From positions 1,585,204 to 1,649,203 of the forward strand of contig OX235273.1 in the NCBI GenBank assembly GCA_944472155.2: a stretch of 64,000 bases of DNA, given 5' to 3'. Shown here in pieces: positions 1 to 10,949 of the stretch. Position numbers and translations under genes: made by a program. Every line of letters starts with the position of its first letter. The first letter of the stretch is position 1. The notes beneath the pieces were generated by a model that had not been told where the DNA came from, made no database searches, and was given only the letters and a program-made list of their open reading frames with translations. Source of the DNA: Trichobilharzia szidati (taxonomy: Eukaryota > Platyhelminthes > Trematoda > Strigeidida > Schistosomatidae).

Positions 1-93
1 AAGTTAGTGAAACCTGGTGAATAATATTATAATCATGAATAAAATATGCTTAGTGAAGTTTTATGATATTAAATGGGATATCTGACATATTCC

Positions 94-254
94 AGGTTAG
101 GTTTGGAAAATACTAAGTTAAAGTTTAGGCTCAGGACAGTTTAGGGCTAGGTTAACCTAACAGGGGTTGTTTCCTGTTAGATTAGAGTTAGTTTAGGGAT
201 ATTTCCACGTTAGGGTTAGGTTAAGGAAATTTAGGGTTATAGTTAGGGTTAGAG
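94..254. repeat. Degenerate interstitial telomere-like repeat
   Basis: The stretch contains many copies of TTAGGG and close variants (TTAGGTTT, TTAGGGCTAGG, TTAGGGTTAGG, TTAGGGTTATAG) spaced irregularly, all with the G-rich strand on the plus strand. TTAGGG is the telomere unit of schistosomes and most animals. The units are diverged and mixed with other bases, so this is an old internal tract, not a chromosome end. It could mark an ancient end fusion or a telomere-mediated repair patch. A TTAGG-like minisatellite of other origin cannot be excluded. Confidence 0.55.
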
Positions 255-710
255 GAACTAGATAATTACATGCATCTAGTGTAGTCAAATTACTCTATTG
301 ATACTCCAATCTAAAACTGAGAGCTATTTTTGTCACACGTCAGCGAAAGGTATCCTGTGTAACAGTTTCAGGCCTTATAATTCATTATTATCACGAGTCT
401 ATGTATTTATGTGTAAAAATCGCCTTTATCATGTGATTGGTGCGTTACAGGCACTTTTTTTGTTGCTACTTGCTGGTATTTAAAATTAAAACTGCACGAC
501 ATTATTTGATACAGGAAGGTTGATTCTTCAAAATGGCCCATTTTAAGCCATGCGCCATCCTTACAAGGCGTGGTTTTACTATGGTTTCCTAGTCTTCAAG
601 GTTATTATGTCGGTGTTCATTGTTTCATCTGGACCCCTTAGACATTACCACTACGGTATGGACCTTACAGCAAAGTGGTAATATGGCGTAAGGTACCGAC
701 AAAATTCATT
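255..710. other. Anonymous spacer
   Basis: No gene or repeat family is recognised here. The longest open frame (298-483 +) is short and shows no motif. Confidence 0.4.
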
Positions 711-905
711 TGTAGTATATAAAGAGACGTTCGTCAGTTTACAAAAATATCAAATAGCGGAGAAATAGATTTGACGTCAAAGAGAGGAGACGAACCAACC
801 AGTATTGCATCAAAACATGGTAGACACGAAAAGAAGATAAAGAAACACAATACAAGGGGTAGAGGTAGCACAAGACGAAGATTTGTGCGAATAGTGATTT
901 GAAGA
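711..905 (-). repeat. PLE-associated terminal repeat, left inverted arm
   Basis: Read on the minus strand this stretch matches 2310-2520 (+) and, more weakly, 54500-54690 (+). Shared landmarks are TTGTGCTAC, TTGTGTTTCTTT, GACGTCAAATCTAT and GTCTCTTTATATACTAC. It lies upstream of the PLE remnant at 1331-2106, and the matching arm lies downstream in the opposite orientation. Short open frames inside it are judged non-coding. It is inferred to be a terminal segment of a Penelope-like element. Confidence 0.55.
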
Positions 906-1330
906 GAACTTGAACGAAATTTCCCTAAATGCACATATAAAATTGCAAATGAACATTCCGCTATCAACTGTGGTGTCGCTACCTCCAGAAAATGGAAATC
1001 TCATGGCGTGCTGCTTTCGAAGAAGGACTAAGATGGAGCTTCTTGCTGGACTTCACTGCTGTCTCTTAGTTGGTGGACGTCAAGGATCCGACGTAGAGGG
1101 CGGTTGTTCTGAGGACGCTTTCAAAGGGTTGTACAAAAGTGGCGTACAACAATGTGGAGCGATCAGATGATAAGGAGACCTTAGACATTATCAAGTCTCC
1201 TGCCTTTTCCCGTTACTGTAATACGGTCGAGAAAGATGATGTAACAGCAGTAAAGTACTTTCCCGGGAATACCAGCTAGTCAGTTATGCTGCCTGTCCAC
1301 TCTGGGAAGGGGAGTAAGATAGACTTCGGT

Positions 1331-2106
1331 CAGAAAAATATCAGCTTTACTCTTGAAGCTGAATTTAACGGGTTGTTCCACTATCTTGACGTCTACTTGA
1401 CAATAAATGCCGACAAATCTCTGGAAGGTCCATAAACAAAAAGGCTACATGGAGTGAACGATTCATCAACCTTCAAAGCTGTATGCCTCTTAGCAGAAAG
1501 AGGATTCTTATATACCCTCTTTCCTTGAGGATTCCGAAGATATGTAGTGAGGAAGTGATTGATGAAGAACTGAGTATTCTCAAAAGAAACTTGATGGAAA
1601 GCGATTTTCCGCCTAGGTTCATAGACAAGAATCTCAAATCAAAGAAGACTTCTGAACAAGTCCAATCCGTCCAGAAGAAGATGCTTCTGCTTAATCTAGA
1701 CTTCAAAGGTAGCATTGAAGCAAAAATACTTTGTAAATGCCTCTGCGAATCTCTGAGGGAAACCTACTTCGCCGCAAGCCTACGACTGAAGATTTCCTTC
1801 AAGAAACTGTCCAGTGAGAACGCGAAAGACAAGCTGCTGCATTGGGCCACTTCAACGTGCATATACCAGTTTACTCGCTCTTTCAGAGTTGGCTAAGTAC
1901 ATTGACCGTACCATGCGCCAATTTGAAAAACGCTCAATTCAGGCCATTCAGCGACATTCGAAAAATCCTTCAAAATAATATACAAGATTTGATCAAACCT
2001 ATCAAAGGGAGTAAAATCAAGACATTTGGGCATAGCCGACGAACTAGCCATCCAAAATCTCAAAATAAATATGTCCAACTCTTGTCCCTGTCATGGCCAT
2101 CATAAA
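1331..2106 (+). mobile_element. Penelope-like element remnant (RT end to GIY-YIG end)
   Basis: The frames reproduce the end of a PLE protein with breaks. A thumb-type segment ending FHYLDVYLTINADKSLEG lies near 1340-1430. A linker with ICSEEVIDEELSILKR and FPPRFIDKNL follows (1483-1660), then LNLDFKGS and the start of a GIY-YIG domain, CIYQFTRS (about 1855-1880). The frame then breaks at a stop near 1894, and another frame carries the C-terminal tail VQLLSLSWPS before a stop at 2105. PLE proteins couple a telomerase-like reverse transcriptase to a GIY-YIG nuclease. Only the last third is present, with stops and frameshifts, so it is dead. Inverted arms flank it at 711-905 and 2310-2520. Confidence 0.75.
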
Positions 2107-2309
2107 CAGGTAATTCTTTTAGTAGTTTGTAGGATCATATTCGTCCATTTGGCTCCCAAATCAATAAACTACATAACTTCAATAATACTACGAGAGTCTT
2201 TATTTTTATCGGCTAAGTGTATACCATCGTACTCATAAAAGACCAAAAACTTGGTAAAGGAATGCCTATGTGGAATTTGGTATCGCTATATAACAAAATC
2301 ATTTACACC

Positions 2310-2520
2310 TTATCTTCAAGTCACCATTTTCACAGATCTTCCATGTTGTGCTACTTCCGTCCTTCATATTGTGTTTCTTTGTGTTCATTTCACGTTTCCC
2401 ATGTATCTCGTAACACACGTATTAATTTGCTTTCTATGACGTCAAATCTATCTCCCTGATCTTTGGGTTTTGTATGCTCATGAACGTCTCTTCATATACT
2501 ACTAACAAATCTTATCAGCA
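2310..2520 (+). repeat. PLE-associated terminal repeat, right inverted arm
   Basis: This is the inverted partner of 711-905. Homology in the plus orientation to 54420-54690 starts a little earlier, near 2230 (ACTTGGTAAAGGAATG against ACTTGGTAACGGAATG). It separates two PLE remnants of the same orientation. Confidence 0.55.
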
Positions 2521-2599
2521 GCACACGCCACACTTTTACCCTTTTCTGCAGAGTAAAAATAATATGTTTATCTGATAAATCAGGCAGTGGATTTATGCT

Positions 2600-3140
2600 A
2601 CTTGAGAAATGATTGAAAGCGAATCTTTGCCCAAGGAACGCAAGGAATCTGTTGCAGCTATGGTCAGCAAGAAGCCAGTTTATTTCGAACTCGACTTCAA
2701 AGGCGATGATATTATGGGATAAAAAAGAGATTAAGCATAACCTTGTCCAGGACGTTTCCTGAAGGAAAAATAGTCTCTCTGCTCCGAACATCCTCGTTGT
2801 TAGCGCAGTCAGAGATCGACAAGTAACCCTCATATGTTATCTCCAACTGTGTATACCAATTCACATGTATCTTTGGGAGCAATTACATTGAAAGCACAGA
2901 AAGAAGGGCCTAAATCAGATTCTTCGAATATCTACAAAGGAGCTGCCGGTTAAAGGGACCAAGCAGTTTAGACTCTTCACTCACTAAACACCTCACAAAT
3001 ACGGGACACCAAGTAGACGCTCTGTTATCATTCAAAACAATCAACAGACAAAATAGCTCAATCCTTCTTCAGTTTGTTGAGGCTATCGCAATAAAATAGC
3101 TAAAACCTAACCTATGTGTTAAAAAGAATTTGTCGCCAGA
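2600..3140 (+). mobile_element. Penelope-like element remnant (GIY-YIG and C-terminus)
   Basis: Translation gives, over several frames, KKPVYFELDFKGD, then CVYQFTCIFGSNYIEST (a GIY-YIG core whose Cys and Gly positions are altered), then LTKHLTNTGHQVD and SFKTINRQNSSILLQFVEAI, the usual PLE C-terminal region. In-frame stops occur near 2720, 2825 and 3100. It is a second, independently decayed copy in the same orientation as the one at 1331-2106. Confidence 0.7.
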
Positions 3141-3409
3141 CTTCACTTGCTCTGCCGACTCATCCCTTAATAACTCTTTGTTTCATAAGAAAAACGCACA
3201 AACAGCGAAGAAAATTTTCTTTTCGACGATTCATTTTCATGAGCTGTACAATTTTAATTATAATTAACAAAAAAATATTCAGACCGATCAGATTCTAGTA
3301 AACTTCGTCCTTGAAAAATTGTATTACATAATGTAAGGTGTAACGGAGAAGGGATGACTAATTGTAAGTTAGAAAGGAGACAGAAGTTGGAATGACGTAA
3401 TAAGTGTGG

Positions 3410-4450
3410 TATAATGACTAATCAATAAGCTCGTGTAAAATGGACAGGAACTAGTGGAAAGGCTATAAAGTGTTTTTGTTTAAAATCTGTATGAAAAAGC
3501 AATTTCATTAATAAACAGTAAATAGAGTGGTAATAAATTGCGGATGATGGGAATAAAAATGATAATAAAAGTATTAATAATAATAATAGTGAACTTACAT
3601 ATTAAAGGAAAGAAGTAAAATTGTAGTAAGAGCTTTACTTTGGCCATGGTAAGGCAAGAGAATGTATGTATCGGTTTTGAATGCAGAGGTCCGGGTTTAG
3701 ATCTCGAATAGCTAATGCTTCAGCTATGTACATATGTCATATCCGAAGTCCCTTTTGTACGATATTGAGGGACTCTGTGTAACACTGTGAAGCATTCATG
3801 TGGGGGTGCTCGATATCCAGAGATGACAAGGTGTCCGAGGATCGAGCTGTTGCTATTCTTCTTTTCTCCTCTGGATAACCAAGCTGGGTAGTGTTCCAGA
3901 ATACGTTTGTGGACTTGACTTTGCGTACGGCCGATATACTTTGCTCCACACGAGCAAGTAAATTGATAAATACACACTGAAGTGGACAAAAGCGTTATCT
4001 TGTCCTTGGCGTTAGACTGGATTAACTGTCTGCAGGAAAATGTAATACGTAGAGTGGCTGTCGGAAATGTCTTCTTCAGACGTTTAGAAAGGTGATTTCT
4101 GGGAATTTCCGCTGTGAAATCACCTTTGAATTCTAGGTTCATGAAGAGAGTCTTCTTAGGAAGCTTTGCGATGCTTGACACCGGAGGTTTCTCCTTCATG
4201 TTTTTTGTCGATAAATCTTGGTGGATACCCATTCTCTAGTAGGGTTTCACGTAATACATTAAATTCTTTCTCTACCATATCTTCCGAGCAGATTTTTCTA
4301 ATCCTTGAACACAATGTGCGTACCAGGTTTCTCTTTCGGATCAGTGGGAAAAAACTCTGGAATTTGATAAACTGTCCAGTCCATGTTGGCTTGCGGTATA
4401 TCAATCTTTGGATCGTACAGTCGTGCCTTCGCTTTGTTTTCTAATCTCAT
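3410..4450 (-). mobile_element. Penelope-like element remnant with 3' untranslated end
   Basis: This is the best-preserved GIY-YIG end in the window. On the minus strand, 4404-4156 encodes the thumb/linker (YRKPTWTGQFIKF, RIRKICSEDMVEKEF, GYPPRFIDKK). The frame then shifts to 4232-3720 with LEFKGDFTAEI and the nuclease core CIYQFTCSCGAKYIGRT followed by a conserved HKRILEHYPAWLS. Another frameshift near 3735 leads to AEALAIRDLNPDLCIQ and the terminal ALPWPK before a stop near 3640. The following 230 bases (3640-3410) match the 3' flanks of the PLE remnants at 43150 and 30400. The RT catalytic domain is absent, so this is 5'-truncated and inactive. Confidence 0.8.
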
Positions 4451-4549
4451 TAATTTATCGTTTCAACCCTCTATCGCTTCCTTTTCCGTTTGAAGTCCAT
4501 AAAAGATAATTCTTCTTGACCTTATCTAATGTTAACCAAATTTTGATTT

Positions 4550-4790
4550 TCTCCTGTGTAACTGCATAAGTTTTGCTATTTTTTTGCTACGACTCTTACA
4601 ACAGATCTGTAAATTAACTTTCGGGATACTTCTCTCTAACGATATAATATATATATCTACACTTTCATACTTCAGCTAACTTATCATCCTGATATTTCAT
4701 CTCACTACGACGCTCTTACAATATGCCTGTTGACAGAAAAATTTATAGGTTGTAGGCAGTTGATGAGAACCAACGAAATGAAAGGAATCC
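4550..4790 (+). repeat. Unclassified repeat, internally deleted copy
   Basis: This matches both ends of the 0.67-kb insertion at 11088-11762 but lacks its middle (about 11210-11497). Shared blocks are TTACAACAG, a block with TTCTCTCTA followed by an ATATATAT run, CTACGACGC and the end motif AGTTGATGAGAACCAACGAA. A CR1-like LINE fragment begins directly after it. Confidence 0.5.
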
Positions 4791-4796
4791 ATGTTG

Positions 4797-5955
4797 GGTA
4801 AGCTCAGCTGATGCTAATATACCGGTGGATGCCATATTCATCGACCTTAGCAAGGCGTTTGACAGGGTTTCTCATTCAGGTCTTCTAGTAAAGTTAGGTA
4901 GTCTGGGAATCAATAAAGTGGTTGCCGACTGGATTCAAGACTTTCTAAAGGACAGAAGACAAAGAGTACGAGTTAACGGGGTTTTATCAACATGGGAATC
5001 GGTTAAGAGTGGCGTTCCTCAGGGTACAATTCTAGGCCCACTTCTTTTCCTGATTTATGTTAATGAGATTCCATCGGTAGTTAAGTCATCCTGCTTACTG
5101 TTTGCTGATGACATCAAGATATGGAGGGCTTTACACGATGACAGTGATCAACTTGCTTTGCAGGAAGATTTAAACTTGTTGAGTGATTGATGTAAGCAAT
5201 GGGCCTTGGAGATTAACTTAAGCAAGAGTGTAGTTATGCATGTATCTCATAGTCACGTGCACAATTACTCAATGAATGGCATTACTCTTCCAGTGGTCAC
5301 TGAGTACAAGGACTTGGGAGTGGTTGTGCAGCATGACTTGAAAACAGCAACAAACTGTAGAGCTGCAGCCACTAAAGGTTTTCGAATATTATGGGCCATA
5401 CGCAAAGCTTTTGCGAATTTTGACGCTGAAATATTTCGTATATTATATCCGACTTATATCAGACCTCATTTGGAATATGGGATCCAGGCAGCGAGCCCCT
5501 GTTTCAAATACGAAATAGACTTATTAGAAAGGGTGCAAAGAGTAGGAACGAAGCTAATAAAGGGTTTCTCAACCCTATCATATGAAGAGAGGTTAAGTCG
5601 ACTGGGTTTATTTCCACTGTCATACAGACGACTTAGGGGTGGCCTAATAATAGCATACCGTATCCTAAGAAATGATTTTGGAGCAAATTTATCTTATTTA
5701 TTTCTTCCTTCTAGCACCAACCAATTGCGAGGACATCACTTCAGGGTTCAAAAACCACGGTCGAATCGTCTGCGTTTGCAGGTCCGTTTTTCGCATTGGA
5801 TTGTGAACCATTGAAACTCCCTACTGGAACACGTCGTATCACCGCCATCAGTTGATTCATTCAAGGTGAGATTGGACCTCCTGTGTGTAACAAATCGAAA
5901 GGATTAACACAGGCATATAGCCTACTATCCTAAATAAATTGTAAACTGTAATACT
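4797..5955 (+). mobile_element. 5'-truncated CR1-like (SR1-type) LINE
   Basis: The fragment begins inside the RT domain (DAIFIDLSKAFDRV, 4825 onward) and keeps motif B (SGVPQGTILGPLLF) and the catalytic FADD (about 5100-5115). Past it comes the thumb/C-terminal region typical of CR1-clade LINEs (YIRPHLEYGIQ, LERVQR). A TGA at 5188 and another at 5812 interrupt the same reading frame. Both sit where this protein family usually has Trp, so TGG to TGA changes explain them. Downstream of the second stop the frame still reads VDSFKVRLDLL. The 3' end is near CCTAAATAAATTGTAA (5930-5945). The EN domain and ORF1 are missing. Confidence 0.8.
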
Positions 5956-6780
5956 GCGTCAATGTTTGATCTTTCTCTGCTCAAATTTATAAAAGGGAAT
6001 TCTTTCATTTATGCTACTACAATTATTACTAGCATGCTAGGAGACGATTTTCTATTTAAGTGCGTGAGATCACATTCGTGTCTAACCTACATAAGTGGGT
6101 TAAAAAAATATGCTTGGTTATTTAATTATGTCGTTTAATTAATTATTAAACACTGATGAATAGGACGGAAAGATTTTCCTTAATATAAACTATTTCCCAA
6201 CATTTATATAAATGTTAGTAATAGTAAGTTAAATCGAATTCAGATGTAGAATAATTCGCCTAGGAGGCGGTAAACATCAAAGTCTCTGTGGAATAGATAA
6301 CTCGTGTCTGCATATCTATGTGCGTGTTTGTGTGTGTGGGATGAGGGTTTGCACGCCAATAAATCTTACACCACATATGGAATAAAACGGCGACTAATAA
6401 CTACTTACCATCGAGTGGAATCATTAAAAGCTTACAAGTTTATGTTGAATTTGATTACACATTTATTGGGTTCATTATTGCTTCAAATGTGTACATCTCA
6501 GCAAGAATAGACGGTAGTCAGTGGTACGCGGGAATTCAAACGGCTTCGGGCTGTTGCTTAAACTTAACTTTGAAACGCCTAATATATTGCCCCACGAAGG
6601 ATCGAAACCAAATGGTATCTGGTTATGAAGTGATCTTGTCACTATTAAGACATACTGGGTCTTAAATACCAATGAGAAAATAATTCCACTGAGAAGTTGT
6701 AACTGGTGGGGCGCACCAAGTTCAGTAAGAGAACAGTAACTCACTCGCCTTTTCACACTTGCTGGTAGTTACTCTATGTA
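5956..6780. other. Spacer with a weak tRNA-like patch
   Basis: No gene is seen. On the minus strand GGTTTCGATCC near 6597-6610 resembles a Pol III B box, but no SINE body could be followed around it. Confidence 0.35.
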
Positions 6781-6789
6781 TATGTTGTG

Positions 6790-6990
6790 AATTGACAGAA
6801 GGTGAAGCGCATTGGCCGCTGGTCCGGGTCTCAGTCCCTGAATGATCTACTAGCTCGAATTGTAGCCGGAATTTACCGGGTTTGAACTCCATTTGGTGCG
6901 TACTGATGAAGAGCCCTAAATTAAGACGACATAACTGTCTAATGCTTCCTAGTTTTCCAGTGGTTCTCCAACTGGTGATCAAGCCAGTAA
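6790..6990 (+). repeat. SINE A copy with decayed hammerhead
   Basis: A tRNA-like head (B box GGGTTTGAACTCC near 6879) is followed by TGCGTACTGATGAAGAGCCC and then a body with TTTTCCAGTGGTTCTC. The module aligns with the hammerhead at 33560-33611 but has A in place of the core C at position 3, a changed stem II, and TCT where cleavage would occur, so it is probably inactive. Confidence 0.6.
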
Positions 6991-7469
6991 TCCTAGCTCC
7001 TGTCAACTAGCGATGATGTGTATGTATCCATCTTCACAAGCCACCCCATCGCACATAAATTCTCTTTTCGGTTTCAGGACTTTCCTCCTGCATTTAGTCA
7101 CTAATAGCCAGGAAATTGTTATATTCCGATATTAAGCTAGCACAAAGGATACCTAAGGAGCCTAACAAAAATTGTATGTGCGAAAAGATACTCTGCAAAA
7201 CTCTGGTAGGAGGTAATGCTATTGAATTCCAGCCCAATGGGTTATTATTAAATTAATCGTTATCTAAAGGATTTTGGCTCCGATTTCTGGTTAGTTCACT
7301 CATCGCCAAAGTTAAGCGCTTGCAGAGCAGACCAAAATGACTGTTCAAAGCTACTTGGCTTTGTATTTTTCCTATGAATTATTATTTTTGAGTAAGACTT
7401 AAATTCTATCACATCGAAGTGTGTTTTTCATATTGTTCGTAGTAAATTTTCAACTTTATATTACTCACT
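6991..7469. other. Anonymous spacer
   Basis: No gene or recognised repeat is seen in this interval. Confidence 0.35.
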
Positions 7470-8830
7470 TCTGCTTACGACTCTGTTCCTAGATGTCTCT
7501 TGCTAAATAAGCTCTCTATGACAAAAATAAAGTCCTGGGCCACTAACTGGCTGCATTCCTACTTCTCTAACAGAAAGCAGTACACCGTATACAAAATTAA
7601 ATCCTCCTCTGCTGCGCTCAATGAAGCTGATGTCCCTCAAGGTGCTTCTCTTTTCTTTCTTTCTGCATGACTTACCATCTTCAAATGACATTAATTTTGT
7701 CAAATATGCTGACGACCTGACAGTATCTTTGCCTGTCAAGTGTCAAAGTGACTGCTCTAAACTTAATGACTTTCTGTCAGAAATCAGCCAGTGGTCCAAG
7801 TATAACGGTCTTACCTTAAACCCCTCCAAATGCCAAACAGTCAATTTCACCTTGAGGCATAAATCCGACCAATACAAACTGGTTGGCTCTCACGAGGTGT
7901 GCAACATCGATGGCACTGAAATAGAAACCAAGTCGGAAATTAAATACCTAGACTTCATTCTATCTGCTGATTGTTCCTGGTCGTCTCATATCTTGGCGAT
8001 TTCTAAGAAAATATTCCGTCTTACCTTCTACATCAAGAAGTTAAGAAATTCTGGAATAACACAACCCTTACTCCTACAATTCGTTAACTCTCGCATTCTG
8101 CCTATTATTCTCTATTGTTCACCCTTAGTTTTTCCTGGGCTACTGAAGAAAGACTGTAACGTATTACACAGGATGTTAAAGGTTGTCAGCAGAGTAGGCG
8201 ACGTGCTACTTAACCAGCTTGTTAATATTCTGGTTGACAGGAACATGGACTCATGTGGAAAATAGGCTAAATCCATTCTATCTAACTCACACCACCCTCT
8301 TCACTCACAACTCTCCCCTTGTATCTCATCAGGCAGAACCAGAAGCCTATATAGAAAACTATATGCTCGCACCAGCAAGTACAAAACTCAACCATACCCT
8401 ACTTAGCTCGTGTTCTGTGCGATAAAGAAAGCATTAGGCGTGGCACCTATAATTCAATAAATAGTCAGTAGTACAACCGGACCTCGTCTTTCCAACTGAT
8501 ATCATTTATAGGCACAACATTTTCTTTCTTTCTTTTCTTTTTCCCTCTCTCTTTCTTTTCCATTTTGTGCTGCTTTGTTTCTTTCTTCCGCTTACGCCAG
8601 TAAATATGATAGCACCTACTTTTCTAACATCTTCAAACACTGTTCAGCTTTGGCTTTGCTACCGACATGCCAATATGTTGTTGTCATAATGAACTAAGAT
8701 TTCCTTAATCTATGTAGAATTTTATTTATTGATAATGTACTAACTGGATGCAATACTGTAGTAAAAATGCTGAAAATTCCATTATGTATCACAAGTACTG
8801 TTTTGCAATAAAGCAAATTATTATTATTAC
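7470..8830 (+). mobile_element. 5'-truncated E3 LINE (APE-type, CR1/Jockey group)
   Basis: This copy is collinear with the last half of the E3 element at 24990-28010 (-). It starts in the RT domain (ACGACTCTGTTCCTAGATG) and carries the catalytic box KYADDL (about 7705-7720), then NPSKCQTVNF, and ends in the shared 3' UTR with AATAAAGCAAATTATTATTA. Against the long copy it has lost about 17 bases just before the LLFSFF motif (7640-7650), which shifts the frame, and a stop appears near 8263. The plus-strand tail is an ATT microsatellite. The retained YADD differs from CADD in the longer copy. Confidence 0.85.
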
Positions 8831-9690
8831 TCGTAGAGGTTTGGCTAGCTATAAAGAGGAAAATATCAGTGGTTTTCCCCCATTCATGACAACTACAACT
8901 GACTACACTCCTAGTTGTCTTGGAGCTGTGTTCTGTTCATACTGTATTCCAAGAGGTGATTAGCAGCAAGTTTAACGTCTTAAGATGAGTACAAATAGGT
9001 TATAACAGATGAAACGTCCTCTTGAGCAATAATCCAAAACTGACTGCTTTAGCCTAAGCAGTAAGAAGATAAATAAAAGCCTTTCATGTTGATTATATTG
9101 TGCGTATTTCGTTCCTCCGTTGTTTTGGCATGAATTACTTAGATGCGTAATATATTATTTAATGAGCGATGACCACACACAACTGTCTGTCTGTCTCTCT
9201 ACCTCCCTGTAGTTCTATTTCTTGTGGGATTCAAAACTGTGAAGTTTCAGGATGGCAGAAAGACAAAGTAGACGACTACAAAAAAAAGGATAATTTTTTC
9301 CCTTTTTTCTGTAGAGACTATTTTAAAATTACAAACACTTGTAGAAGTGTATCGCAAAGAGTTGTGAATTTCATAGTGATTACAACTCACTACTTAAGGA
9401 AAATAAAGAAGGAATATGATCAAAGGATTATTAGGTTGAAAGAAAAGTGTATAACGGTGGAATCACTTAGATCGATAGTCGTTTTACGATAGTCAGCATT
9501 GAGGGATTGAGATTGGAAGCATTTCTTCTGTTTATGCATGTCAGGGATGCAAAGTTTTCTCCACTACCTGATTTGAATGATTTTGTTAGATATTTATAAA
9601 TCTTTAAAAGCCTTGTGCCATGTCCTGGCATCAGTCAGATACCCATTAAAAATTAGGCAGAATCGGTTATCAGTTTTAGTCTTACTTTGA
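8831..9690. other. Spacer with one unexplained open frame
   Basis: An open frame at 9169-9492 (+) could encode a basic, Lys-rich 107-residue peptide, but it has no recognisable domain, no clear splice context and only AT-rich codons. Nothing else is recognised. Confidence 0.3.
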
Positions 9691-10145
9691 GGTTATTCAG
9701 CTATGTACTCGCATAACTGGGTTAGTGATTGAACCCAGGATATTCAAGTTAAGAGCTGAGCGAATTTACCTTTTATAGGTGAGAACATCCACATTTAGTC
9801 ACTGAACTAGAATACACTGTTTTATGAACTCTGTTGTTTATTCCCCAGGTTCCGAGTAGAACGCAAGGTTTCACCTGGACACTTTCATTCCAATCAGTTC
9901 TCTGTTATCATTTTCAACTGGCATTATAACTACACAAAACCTCTTATTTCCTCTACGCAAGCTCATCTCTTTGCGTCCGCGTTATACTCGAGGTTGAGAC
10001 ATCAAATATGACTTGATGGTCCCATCAGTTTATGTTTAATCTATCTCCGATTTCCTCTGCCTGTTGGCACCACTGACAACCAAGGTGATTGGGTGAATTC
10101 CACAGGTGATAACCTCCCATAATAACTTCAAGACATGAAGCATAA
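9691..10145. other. Spacer with a possible SINE A trace
   Basis: On the minus strand 9717-9735 reads like a B box (GGGTTCAATCAC). The rest of the unit is too diverged to assign. Confidence 0.3.
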
Positions 10146-10700
10146 AGCTACGATTTTCTGAACATGTACCAAAAAGCTTACGTCTAAAGGGAACAAATGC
10201 TTTCGGCAGTGCCATCGCCTGGCATCTTCTTGACACGGGTCATGAGGTGGACGTGGAAAAGTCATTCAAAATTATCAATAAGCAAAAGAGTTCAATGCTC
10301 CTTAAGTTTGCTGAAGCCTTCTCCATCAAGCGCCTAAAACATGATTTGTGCGTTCAGAAAGAAGCATTTATCAGTCTTTCTTTGCCCTGGTAACTGGATA
10401 TTTTTCATCCTAAGGCGAGATACTGAAAAGTTTTCATTTTGTATGATTATTATTGCTCGGAATTGTGTTCAAGATTGCATATATATATATATATGTATAT
10501 ATTATTAGCGTATGTGTATATTGATCGATTGATTTCTGTTTAAAATGAACTCTGTGTAAGTATGTTAAATTGTTATTGTAGATACATGTAATAATGTTTT
10601 TGCCCTGTAAGCAGCTGAAGAGAAGGCGACGAAATAAAATATGGTACCATTTTATTCTGCGAAATCTGTAGTTGTTGCTTTGTTTAAATAAAGCTATTGA
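10146..10700 (+). mobile_element. Penelope-like element C-terminus and 3' region
   Basis: Reading from about 10200 gives IAWHLLDTGHEVDVEKSFKI, then LLKFAEAFSIKRLK, DLCVQK and a terminal SLSLPW before a stop near 10390, which is the PLE C-terminal pattern also seen at 3000 and 30500. The 300-base 3' region holds an AT microsatellite (10477-10500) and ends with GCAGCTGAAGAGAAGGCGAC (10609-10628) followed by AATAAAAT. Similar ends occur at 4748, 11686 and 18110, so this may be the true element end. Confidence 0.65.
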
Positions 10701-10949
10701 TTATTTAATATGAGACTGATACCTGGGTAAGTTAAAATATGTCAGCCTGTCTGATACATGACCTCCTATAATAAACTAGAGTTACAGGTTGTACAACCAG
10801 GTCAAACTATGCCTTTTATTCTGGATTCGCTAAAGAAATTTATTAGAGACTAAATGATTGATAGCCGTGTAAAAAATTGAAAGTTTGGAGTTACTAATAC
10901 ATGCATACTAATACATACATAAGGAACAAGGTTCGAATTTTCAACACCA

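Noticed and set aside
9169..9492. 107-codon open frame as a gene
   Set aside because: No motif, odd composition, no splice or promoter context; could be chance in AT-rich DNA.
10477..10510. AT-repeat as an origin or promoter
   Set aside because: Simple AT microsatellite in a PLE 3' region; nothing else supports a functional role.
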